This document shows positions 33,358-40,917 of a stretch of DNA of 64,000 nt, in pieces; position 1 is the stretch's first letter; every line of letters starts with the position of its first letter. The position numbers were made by a program, and so were the translations under genes. The notes below the pieces were generated by a model. The model was not told the DNA's origin. It searched no databases and was given only the letters and a program-made list of their open reading frames with translations. Origin of the DNA: DSYU01 sp964437595 (GTDB taxonomy: Bacteria; Chloroflexota; Anaerolineae; Anaerolineales; Anaerolineaceae); the NCBI GenBank assembly GCA_964437595.1, contig CAYTHO010000006.1:43690-107689 (forward strand), read 5' to 3'.

Positions 33358-34392
33358 ATGCGTAAAGAGGTTGTCCTGATCACAGGTGCGAACGGCGAGA
33401 TTGGGCACGGTTTGATCACCTTCCTTGCCCAGCAAAACACCGTAAATGTGATCGCGCTGGACGTTCAGCCCCTAGATGACGACTTGAAGCCTTACTGCAT
33501 GCGCTTTATCCAGGGAGATATCCTGGACGGGATGCTGTTAGGGCGCCTGGTGGTGGAATACGAAATCCGCACGATTTATCACCTGGCCTCCATTCTCTCG
33601 ACTAAAGCTGAGTATGCCCCCGAGGCCGCTCACCGCATCAACGTGGAAGGCACCCTCAACCTGCTGCGGTTAGCTGTTGAGCAGTCACAGTGGCAGGGGC
33701 GCCCGGTGAAATTCATCTATCCCAGCTCGATTGCCGCCTACGGGCTGCCCAGCCTGGAGGTCAAGAATACCGCCGGAAAAGTAAAAGAAGACGATTGGAC
33801 TCATCCCATCACCATGTACGGCTGCAACAAGTTATACTGCGAGCATCTTGGCCGATATTATTCCCGGCACTACCGCCAGTTGGCTGCCGACCACGGCGGC
33901 AACGCCACCGTCGACTTCCGGGCTTTGCGCTTTCCCGGACTGATCAGCGCGGTGACCACTCCCACCGGCGGCACCAGCGATTATGGGCCCGAAATGCTCC
34001 ACCATGCTGCTCAGGGCATGCCATACCGCTGCTTTGTGCGCCCAGATACGCGCCTGCCATTCATGGTTATGCCAGATGCGATCAAGTCCTTGTTATTGTT
34101 GGAAACCGCCCCAGTTTCGGCGTTGAAGCAGCTGGTTTACAACGTCACCAGCTTCAGCCCTACGGCCCATGAAATCCATGAAATCGTTCAAGCCGCTTTT
34201 CCATCGACAGAAGTTACATTCAAACCTCACCTCAGCCGCCAGGCCATCGTGGACAGCTGGCCTGAGGAGATTGACGACACAGCCGCCCAGCGCGATTGGG
34301 GCTGGAAACCAGATTACGACCAGGTCCGCGCCTTTCAGGAATACCTGATCCCGGCTATCCGCCAGCGCTACGCAAGTGCGCACAAATCATAG
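33358..34392 (+). CDS. SDR-type L-threonine 3-dehydrogenase / NAD-dependent epimerase family
   Basis: A 344-residue extended SDR. The NAD motif is ITGANGEIGHGL, catalytic residues are in YPSSIAAYG and TMYGCNK (Tyr and Lys), and the segment LRFPGLISAVTTPTGGTSDY matches the signature of the short, SDR-type threonine dehydrogenases, which oxidise threonine to 2-amino-3-ketobutyrate. The partner ketobutyrate CoA-ligase is not in the window. Other NAD-dependent epimerases are the alternative, but the PTGGTSDY motif favours threonine dehydrogenase. TTGAGGAAC precedes ATG 33358. Confidence 0.85.
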   Translation: MRKEVVLITGANGEIGHGLITFLAQQNTVNVIALDVQPLDDDLKPYCMRFIQGDILDGMLLGRLVVEYEIRTIYHLASILSTKAEYAPEAAHRINVEGTLNLLRLAVEQSQWQGRPVKFIYPSSIAAYGLPSLEVKNTAGKVKEDDWTHPITMYGCNKLYCEHLGRYYSRHYRQLAADHGGNATVDFRALRFPGLISAVTTPTGGTSDYGPEMLHHAAQGMPYRCFVRPDTRLPFMVMPDAIKSLLLLETAPVSALKQLVYNVTSFSPTAHEIHEIVQAAFPSTEVTFKPHLSRQAIVDSWPEEIDDTAAQRDWGWKPDYDQVRAFQEYLIPAIRQRYASAHKS

Positions 34393-34405
34393 GACGAGGT
34401 GATCC

Positions 34406-34951
34406 ATGACAGCAACTGCACAAACACCGCCTTATACGGTTGGCCCGGAAGAGAAAGCGGTTCCGGTGATGGCCTACACACAAAATGCCATGTATTGGGG
34501 AGATGTGGTCGTGAGGGAGGCAATTCGGGTCAGCACCTGGCTGCGCACGCAGAATGCTCCCGACCGGGTTCGTCTCTACAATGCCAGGGTTATGGGCTCG
34601 GTTGGCACTCCACAGACAAAACCGGCGCATTTTTCTGAATTGTATATTGCCACTACCCAGATCAATATCTTCCATATGATCCCTCCCCACAAAGACCCGG
34701 TGGATTACGATGAGACTGAACCCAACCGAAAGATGGAGCCGGTGACGCTGTTGGTCAGTAATTTTCGCATCGATGGGCACCTGCGGTTAGCCACGTCTGG
34801 AAGCGTGGGGAAATTTCTTGAGGTGGTGCGAGAAAACTTCACCTCTATCTATGATGCCAAAATTTCGCACCCGAATATTCCATCGTTCGGCGTGATTATG
34901 GTGCCTTACCTGATCGTCCGCCAGGAAGCCACCGTATTCACCATCTCGTAA
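34406..34951 (+). CDS. Conserved-looking hypothetical protein
   Basis: A 181-residue soluble protein with GAGGTGATCC directly before its ATG, 14 bp after the threonine dehydrogenase gene. It alternates short beta strands and polar loops (VTLLVSNFRIDGHLRLATSG, then FGVIMVPYLIVRQEATVF), suggesting a compact beta-rich fold. No catalytic motif or signal peptide. It resembles uncharacterised proteins common in Chloroflexota, but I cannot name a family with certainty. It probably shares the mRNA of the upstream gene and ends at a terminator (34974-34998). Confidence 0.7.
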   Translation: MTATAQTPPYTVGPEEKAVPVMAYTQNAMYWGDVVVREAIRVSTWLRTQNAPDRVRLYNARVMGSVGTPQTKPAHFSELYIATTQINIFHMIPPHKDPVDYDETEPNRKMEPVTLLVSNFRIDGHLRLATSGSVGKFLEVVRENFTSIYDAKISHPNIPSFGVIMVPYLIVRQEATVFTIS

Positions 34952-34973
34952 CTAATGGCATCCGATGATGGAT

Positions 34974-34998
34974 AGGCGCGTCTACTCGCGCCTTTTTG
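34974..34998 (+). terminator. Intrinsic terminator before htpG
   Basis: AGGCGCG-TCTACT-CGCGCCT followed by TTTTT at 34993-34997; a 7-bp stem. Confidence 0.85.
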
Positions 34999-35028
34999 CG
35001 TTTACACAAGCAGGATTTTTATGTGATT

Positions 35029-35047
35029 CTTATCAAACTGCGATAAG
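35029..35047. promoter_or_regulatory. Inverted repeat upstream of htpG
   Basis: CTTATC-N7-GATAAG lies 37-55 bases before the htpG start. The spacing and symmetry suit a small operator, but it is not CIRCE-like and no regulator is suggested by context. It could also be chance in an AT-rich promoter. Confidence 0.3.
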
Positions 35048-35083
35048 ATAAGGTCGCTCTAATATCATTTCTCATGGAGGAAG

Positions 35084-37117
35084 ATGCACATGTCCTCAAC
35101 CGAAGGATCTTCTCAATCCACAGCGCCCCAGGGAGCCATCCCATTTCGGGCAGAAACCCGGCAGCTGCTGGATATCCTGATTCACTCACTGTACACAGAA
35201 AAGGAAGTCTTTCTACGCGAGCTGATTTCGAATGCCTCAGACGCGCTGACGCGGATGAGTTTTGAAACGCTCACCAACCGCGATGTGCTGGACCCGGATG
35301 CTGAGCTGGGCATCTGGATCACGGCGAACAAAGATGAAAAGACGCTGACCGTTCGCGATTCAGGGGTGGGCATGACCCGCGATGAACTGGTGGAGAATCT
35401 GGGCACCATCGCGCACTCCGGGGCGCGAGCGTTTATCCAGGCGGCCAAAGATGCCGAGGCGCAGAAATCAGGCGCGCAGGTAGCTGATATTATCGGACAG
35501 TTCGGCGTGGGCTTCTATTCGGCCTTTATGGTGGCCGATTCGATCAAGGTCATTACACGCTCTTTCCGCAAGGACGCAGAGGCGCAGACGTGGTTCTCAC
35601 AGGGAGAAGATACCTATACGATTGAGCCGGGCGGGCAGGATGAGCGCGGCACAACAGTGATCGTGAAGTTGAAGCCCGATACCGCCGAATTCGCCGAAGA
35701 ACACCGTCTGCGCGAGATCATCAAGAAGCACTCGGATTTCATCCCCTACCCCATCTACCTGGGCGAAGATAAACAGCTGGTGAACCAGCGCACCGCATTA
35801 TGGCGGCAGAGCCCGCGCGAGGTGGAAGCGGCCAAATATGACGAGTTTTACCGCCAGTTCACCCTCGATTTTGAGCCGCCCCTGACGCATGGCCACATGG
35901 TGGTAGACGCGCCGGTGCAAATGTACGCACTGCTGTATGTACCATCCTCGGCGGAGAAGAACATCTTTTCGCTGCGCAAGGAAGAAGGACTGAAGCTGTA
36001 CGCGCGCAAAGTGCTGATCCAGGAATACAGCCGCGACCTGCTTCCGGAGTACTTCCGGTTTATCCAGGGCGTAGTGGATTCCGAGGACCTGCAGCTCAAT
36101 GTATCGCGCGAGACAGTCCAATCCTCCCGGGTGATCGCGCAGATCAAGCGAGCCCTCAACGGCAAGGTCCTCGATATGCTGAAAAAGCTGGCGGCGGAGG
36201 AAGCTGCCGCGAAAGGCGAGCAACCAGCAAAGACCCAGAGCGAAGAAGAAAACGAAAAAGAAGAACCCGGAAAGGAAGCACCTTTCGAAGGGGAAACCCC
36301 AAAACTCCATGGCTATGCGAATTTCTGGGAGAACTTTGGACGTTTTATTAAGGAAGGCATCGCCACCGCGGGCGGGCCAACCGGCGACCGGGACGCGCTG
36401 GAAACCCTGCCGCCCCTGCTGCGTTACCATACCCTCAATCACCCCGACCGGCTGGTTTCGCTGGATGATTATCTGGATGACCTCAAACCGGATCAGAAGA
36501 AGATTTACTACATCCTGGGCGATGATGACCGCTCAGTGATCCACAGCCCGCACCTGGACGTCTTCCGCCACTCCGGCGTAGATGTTCTGCTGATGACGGA
36601 CCCGATGGACCCGTTCACGCTGATGACGCTAAACAAATACAAGGATTACCCGCTGGTCAACGCATCTACCGAGCAGCCCGAAACCAAAGTTGAGGAAAAG
36701 GCAGCGGAAGAGACTGAGACGGGCGCTAAGAGCGAGCCGCTTACCGGGGATATACTGACGGGGCTGGTGCAGCGCTTCAAGGAGGCCCTGGGCGAACGCG
36801 TTTCTGAAGTGCGCTCTACGGATCGGCTGATCGACTCGCCAGCCCGCCTGGTGGATAAAGAAGGCTCGCTGAACCAGGAAGTGCAGCGTGTTTACCGCCT
36901 GCTGCGCCAGGAGTACGAAGTGCCGCAAAAGGTGTTGGAAATCAACCCGCGCCACCCGATCCTCAAGAAACTGAGCGAGCAGCCCGCGGATGGCGAGATC
37001 AGCAAGATGATCATCGAGCAGATCTACGAAGATGCGCTTTTGATTGAAGGCCTGCACCCTGACCCGGCTGGGATGATCGGGCGCATCCAGGAACTGATGA
37101 AAGCGGCATTGAAATAA
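35084..37117 (+). CDS. htpG: Hsp90-family chaperone HtpG
   Basis: A 677-residue Hsp90. The N-terminal ATPase domain has ELISNASDAL, DSGVGMT and GQFGVGFYSAFMVAD, the middle domain contains LNVSRE, and a C-terminal dimerisation domain follows. It is longer than usual HtpG because of two charged inserts. One of about 35 residues lies near 380-415 (rich in Glu and Lys, EEENEKEEPGKE), and a second lies near 525-550 (Glu and Thr rich). ATG 35084 follows GGAGGAAG very closely, while ATG 35090 has better spacing; the difference is two residues. The gene stands alone between two terminators. Confidence 0.95.
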   Translation: MHMSSTEGSSQSTAPQGAIPFRAETRQLLDILIHSLYTEKEVFLRELISNASDALTRMSFETLTNRDVLDPDAELGIWITANKDEKTLTVRDSGVGMTRDELVENLGTIAHSGARAFIQAAKDAEAQKSGAQVADIIGQFGVGFYSAFMVADSIKVITRSFRKDAEAQTWFSQGEDTYTIEPGGQDERGTTVIVKLKPDTAEFAEEHRLREIIKKHSDFIPYPIYLGEDKQLVNQRTALWRQSPREVEAAKYDEFYRQFTLDFEPPLTHGHMVVDAPVQMYALLYVPSSAEKNIFSLRKEEGLKLYARKVLIQEYSRDLLPEYFRFIQGVVDSEDLQLNVSRETVQSSRVIAQIKRALNGKVLDMLKKLAAEEAAAKGEQPAKTQSEEENEKEEPGKEAPFEGETPKLHGYANFWENFGRFIKEGIATAGGPTGDRDALETLPPLLRYHTLNHPDRLVSLDDYLDDLKPDQKKIYYILGDDDRSVIHSPHLDVFRHSGVDVLLMTDPMDPFTLMTLNKYKDYPLVNASTEQPETKVEEKAAEETETGAKSEPLTGDILTGLVQRFKEALGERVSEVRSTDRLIDSPARLVDKEGSLNQEVQRVYRLLRQEYEVPQKVLEINPRHPILKKLSEQPADGEISKMIIEQIYEDALLIEGLHPDPAGMIGRIQELMKAALK

Positions 37118-37140
37118 GAAGAGAATATTGACAAGCATAG

Positions 37141-37162
37141 GCGCGGCGAATGCCGCGCTTTT
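37141..37162 (+). terminator. htpG terminator
   Basis: GCGCGGC-GAAT-GCCGCGC followed by TTTTGATTTT, 24 bp after the htpG stop. Confidence 0.88.
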
Positions 37163-37189
37163 GATTTTGGAGTACGAACGGGTTAGAAT
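37161..37189 (+). promoter_or_regulatory. Probable promoter for a leaderless APH-family mRNA
   Basis: TTGATT at 37161-37166, 17 bases, TAGAAT at 37184-37189, and then only six bases to ATG 37196. The predicted start coincides with the ATG, and no ribosome site exists. The -35 element overlaps the T-run of the htpG terminator. Confidence 0.5.
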
Positions 37190-37195
37190 TGACGC

Positions 37196-38128
37196 ATGGC
37201 AATAGAAAACGTTCTGGCGCTGTTGAAGGATGTGATTGGGCAGCGGGTGGAAGTGCCCGAGGGTTTGCTCTTGAAAGAAATGGAAGATTATTGGGTCTGG
37301 GAGGTACGCACGCGCCGTCCTGACCTGCACTTGATTGTAAAACTGGCCGGACCGCGTGCAGTATACACCAGCGCTTTCGAGCGGACTGCGGCGCTCCACC
37401 GCCTGGTGCGGGAACGCACATTGATCTGCCTGCCGGAAGCGATTGCGGCGGATGAAAGTTGCCAGAAATGGCCGTGGCGGTATTTCATCAAAGCGTTCCT
37501 TCCCGGAACAGAATGGGCTGCTGTGGCGCGCGGCGCCCCCGCAGGCGAGCTGGATAGGTCCCGCTTCCAGTTGGGAGAAGCGGTTGCGTCGCTGCATCAA
37601 ATCAGCTTCAACGGTTTTGGTGAATTGGATAATCAGGCCGGCGTGCCCCAGCCGCTGCCCTACCCCGAGGCGCTGGCCAAGCGCGTGCAGCAGATGATCG
37701 CCTCCCCGCAAGCCCAGGATTACCTCTTCTCTTTACTTGCCAGTAAAGACGCGCTGCTTCAGGAGATCCGCACGCCCGCATTGTGCCATGAAGACCTGCA
37801 CCACTACAACCTGCTGCTTGGCCGGGAGAATGGGGAATATCGGCTGGCAGGCATCCTCGATTTTGAAAAAGCCTGGGCTGGAGAGCGCGAAATCGACCTG
37901 GCGCGCATGGACCTGTGGGGCATGACCGGAGAACCGTTTTGGAGGGCATACCAGGAGCGATGTCCGGTAGACAGAGGATATGCAGAAAGAAAACTTATCT
38001 ACCAGTTGATCTGGTGCGTGGAGTATGCGGAGGACTCAAGCCAGCAGAAGGAGATTACTCGCAAGTTATGCCGGTCCTTATGTCTGCCGGTAATTGAATC
38101 GTTCGAGCCCTTTAAGGTAACAGAATAA
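37196..38128 (+). CDS. Aminoglycoside-phosphotransferase-family kinase
   Basis: A 310-residue APH/choline-kinase-fold protein. The Brenner motif is LCHEDLHHYNLLLG near residues 196-209, in which the catalytic aspartate is followed by HxxN, and the metal-binding ILDFEKAW with its aspartate comes about 25 residues later. Such enzymes phosphorylate small hydroxylated molecules, and many are not resistance genes. The substrate is unknown. It appears to be a single gene with its own leaderless promoter. Confidence 0.83.
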   Translation: MAIENVLALLKDVIGQRVEVPEGLLLKEMEDYWVWEVRTRRPDLHLIVKLAGPRAVYTSAFERTAALHRLVRERTLICLPEAIAADESCQKWPWRYFIKAFLPGTEWAAVARGAPAGELDRSRFQLGEAVASLHQISFNGFGELDNQAGVPQPLPYPEALAKRVQQMIASPQAQDYLFSLLASKDALLQEIRTPALCHEDLHHYNLLLGRENGEYRLAGILDFEKAWAGEREIDLARMDLWGMTGEPFWRAYQERCPVDRGYAERKLIYQLIWCVEYAEDSSQQKEITRKLCRSLCLPVIESFEPFKVTE

Positions 38129-38261
38129 ACCGCAAAGGCCCACAAAGTGGGAAAGAGATTTCGCATGCGTGTTTCCTTTAATAAAGCACTTCTTCACTGA
38201 ATTCGCGGCTTCCCGGTAAATATTTCCGTATTACTGTAAAATACAACAAAGGGAGGCTACC

Positions 38262-39239
38262 ATGGCAGAAATGACCGTTTTTGTTACCCGCATGATCCCC
38301 CAGCCCGCGCTGGACCGGCTGAAAGAAAAGGCGCAGGTTGAAGTATGGCAGCAGGAAGACCCGCCGCCGTATGAACTGCTGCTGGAAAAGGCTGCCCGTG
38401 TGGATGGAATGCTGACCCTGCTCACTGATAAAATCGACTCACGCTTAATTGAATCGGCAGGACCGCGGCTGAAGGTGATCTCGCAAATGGCCGTGGGATT
38501 CGATAATATCGATGTCGCCGCTGCCACGCGCAAAGGCATCCCGGTGGGCAATACCCCCGGCGTACTCACCGAAACCACCGCTGACTTTTCCTGGGCGCTG
38601 TTGATGGCGGCTGCCCGCCGGGTGGTGGAAGGTGACAAAGAGGTTCGTCAAGGCATCTGGCGCGCATGGGGGCCGGATGTGCTGACCGGCTACGATATCT
38701 ACGGGGCCACACTGGGAATTGTGGGGTTTGGGCGCATCGGGCAGGCAATGGCGCGGCGGGCCAGGGGCTTCGATATGAAGATCCTTTACCATGATCCCAA
38801 CTGCGGTGAAGAGGCCGGGGCCGCGCTGGGCGCCGAATGCGCTTCAATGGACGATCTCCTGGCGCGTTCGGATTTTGTCACTCTGCACACGTATCTGTCG
38901 AAGGAAACCTATCATCTGATAGGCCGCGAAGAGTTAAAGAAGATGAAGCCAACCGCCATCCTGGTCAATACCTCCCGCGGACCAGTGGTCGACCCGGATG
39001 CCCTGGCCTGGGCGCTGGAAAATAACATTATCGCCGCGGCAGCCCTGGATGTCACCGAACCAGAACCCATCCCGCGAGACAGCCCGCTGCTGAAGCTGGA
39101 AAATATTATCATATGCCCGCATATCGCCAGCGCCAGCAAGGCCACCCGCCTTCGCATGGCCCACATGGCGGTCGACAACCTCATCGCCGGGCTGGAGGGT
39201 AAGAAACTGCCCAACTGCGCCAACCCGGAGGTGGAATGA
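38262..39239 (+). CDS. D-isomer 2-hydroxyacid dehydrogenase (glyoxylate/hydroxypyruvate reductase)
   Basis: A 325-residue D-2-hydroxyacid dehydrogenase. The NAD-binding motif is GIVGFGRIGQAMARRA near 148-163. The catalytic Arg lies in VNTSRGPVVDPD, Glu in VTEPEPIP and His in CPHIASAS. The nearest group by overall features is the GyaR/GhrB-like glyoxylate and hydroxypyruvate reductases. GGGAGG precedes ATG 38262. It faces a glycerate 2-kinase gene tail to tail, which fits a route hydroxypyruvate to D-glycerate to 2-phosphoglycerate. Confidence 0.88.
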   Translation: MAEMTVFVTRMIPQPALDRLKEKAQVEVWQQEDPPPYELLLEKAARVDGMLTLLTDKIDSRLIESAGPRLKVISQMAVGFDNIDVAAATRKGIPVGNTPGVLTETTADFSWALLMAAARRVVEGDKEVRQGIWRAWGPDVLTGYDIYGATLGIVGFGRIGQAMARRARGFDMKILYHDPNCGEEAGAALGAECASMDDLLARSDFVTLHTYLSKETYHLIGREELKKMKPTAILVNTSRGPVVDPDALAWALENNIIAAAALDVTEPEPIPRDSPLLKLENIIICPHIASASKATRLRMAHMAVDNLIAGLEGKKLPNCANPEVE

Positions 39240-39287
39240 TCCTTCCCTTCCCTTTGCGAATTATGCGCTGCTTGCAGTTTTTTCTTC

Positions 39288-40682
39288 CTAAAATGCAAAC
39301 AGAAACAGCAGGTCGTTCACGTTTGTGCCGGTCGGGCCAGTGATCAGCAGGTCATCCAGAGCAGCAAAGAAATTATATGAATCATTATTTTCCAGATAGC
39401 GCCGGGGGTCTAAACCCAGCGCGGCGGCGCGCCGCATGGTATCACCGGTGACAACCGCCCCGGCGGCATCCGTAGGGCCATCTTCGCCATCGGTGGCAAG
39501 GGTGACCAGGGCCACATCTGGCAGGCCGGCAAGCGGGGCGACAGCAGCCAGCGCAAGTTCCTGGTTGCGCCCCCCGGTTCCGCTGCCGCGCAGGGCAACG
39601 GTAGTTTCGCCGCCCGCCACAATACAGGCCGGGCGCGCCAGCGGTTGGCCTTCGAGCGCCACGCGTCTGAGCAGACGGGCCGTCTCAAGACCCGCCTCAG
39701 ATGCTTCGCCCTGCAGGGAAGTGGTCAGCAGCAGGGCGTGAAGACCCTGCGCATGAGCCTCTTCAATGGCTGCCTCAGCCGCCTGCGCATTGCTGGCGAC
39801 AACGACATTCGTAACGCTTTCCAGTATGGGACTGCCAGGTTTCAGCGTTTCGGGTAAACTGCCGCGCGCGCCGCTCTCCAGCACTCGGCGTATGGGGACG
39901 GGAACCTGGTTTTCAATGCGATATTTACGCAGGATTTGAAGGGCCTGATCGTAGGTTGTCGAGTCGCCCACGGTGGGACCGGAAGCAATCACATCCAGCG
40001 GCGAGCCGATTACATCGGAAAGGATCAGCGTGATTACCCGAGCCGGCGCCGCCAGGCGAGCCAGCCCACCGCCTTTGACCTGGTCAAGGTGCTTGCGGAG
40101 GGTGTTCATTTCACCAATCGTCGCACCGCAAGCCAGCAGCAGGCGAGTGAGTTCCTGCAAATCGGCCAGCGAAACACCTTCGACGGGCAGAGTCATCAGT
40201 GCTGAACCACCGCCCGAGATCAGAACAAACAGCAGATCATCTCCAGGCGCTGCTAGGCTGCTGCCTTCTTGCAAAAACGCTGCCAGCGCCTGCGCCGATA
40301 ACGCACTCTCTACTGAAGGGACAGGATGCCCGCCGGTCAAAACACGCATCGACGCCGGCAAAACCGCTTCTCCACCAGGAAGGTGCTTCGTGATGACCAA
40401 TCCGGAAGACACCTGGTCGCCCAGCACGTCCAGCAGGCCGCGCGCCATGGATAAGGCGGCCTTACCAACTGCGGCCAGGCGGACACGGCGAAAGGCGGAA
40501 ACATCGAGCATAACCTCGCCAACCGAAACAATTCCCCCGCCGGGACGGCCCTCCCGGCGCAGAGCCCGGCGCACCGCCTCACGCGGGTCCGCGGCCCGCA
40601 GAGCAGCGGCAGCCACGCGCCCCAGTATTTTCGCCTGCGGCTCAAGTAAGTGGTTAGAAAAATGTTTATCCATAATCAGCAT
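39288..40682 (-). CDS. Glycerate 2-kinase (MOFRL family)
   Basis: A 464-residue protein of the GckA/TtuD family. The N-terminal DUF4147 domain contains VGKAALSMARGL near 70-81 and FVLISGGGSALMTLP near 155-169, and the C-terminal MOFRL domain ends in DDLLITGPTGTNVNDLLFLF. It phosphorylates D-glycerate to 2-phosphoglycerate with ATP, feeding lower glycolysis. Gene context (opposed to hydroxypyruvate reductase) supports this. The start is uncertain between codons at 40682 and ATG 40673; neither has a good ribosome site. A 235-bp divergent gap separates it from the acetyl-CoA synthetase gene. Confidence 0.9.
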   Translation of the reverse strand: MLIMDKHFSNHLLEPQAKILGRVAAAALRAADPREAVRRALRREGRPGGGIVSVGEVMLDVSAFRRVRLAAVGKAALSMARGLLDVLGDQVSSGLVITKHLPGGEAVLPASMRVLTGGHPVPSVESALSAQALAAFLQEGSSLAAPGDDLLFVLISGGGSALMTLPVEGVSLADLQELTRLLLACGATIGEMNTLRKHLDQVKGGGLARLAAPARVITLILSDVIGSPLDVIASGPTVGDSTTYDQALQILRKYRIENQVPVPIRRVLESGARGSLPETLKPGSPILESVTNVVVASNAQAAEAAIEEAHAQGLHALLLTTSLQGEASEAGLETARLLRRVALEGQPLARPACIVAGGETTVALRGSGTGGRNQELALAAVAPLAGLPDVALVTLATDGEDGPTDAAGAVVTGDTMRRAAALGLDPRRYLENNDSYNFFAALDDLLITGPTGTNVNDLLFLFAF

Positions 40683-40917
40683 CGTTCAACAGAAGAAATG
40701 ATGAAATACCAGGGATTTTGTTACTTTCGTGCGGCGCATTTTGCGTAAAATAGGGTTGGTTTTCTGTAAGGTATTTCCCGAAAGGTGGACCTAACCGTAA
40801 AATTGTAGCCGAATTTTAAAAAGTGATGTAAGATACTCACAATGTTCTTATACCGTTTTCACGGTTTCTTCATCAAAACCCGCAATCAATGCGAATAAAT
40901 TAACTGGAGGATGTATC

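Noticed and set aside
36629..37711. Minus-strand open frame of 360 codons across the end of htpG and the APH gene
   Set aside because: It runs antisense to two recognised genes and across a terminator and promoter. Its residue composition (many His, Gln, Arg) is typical of shadow frames.
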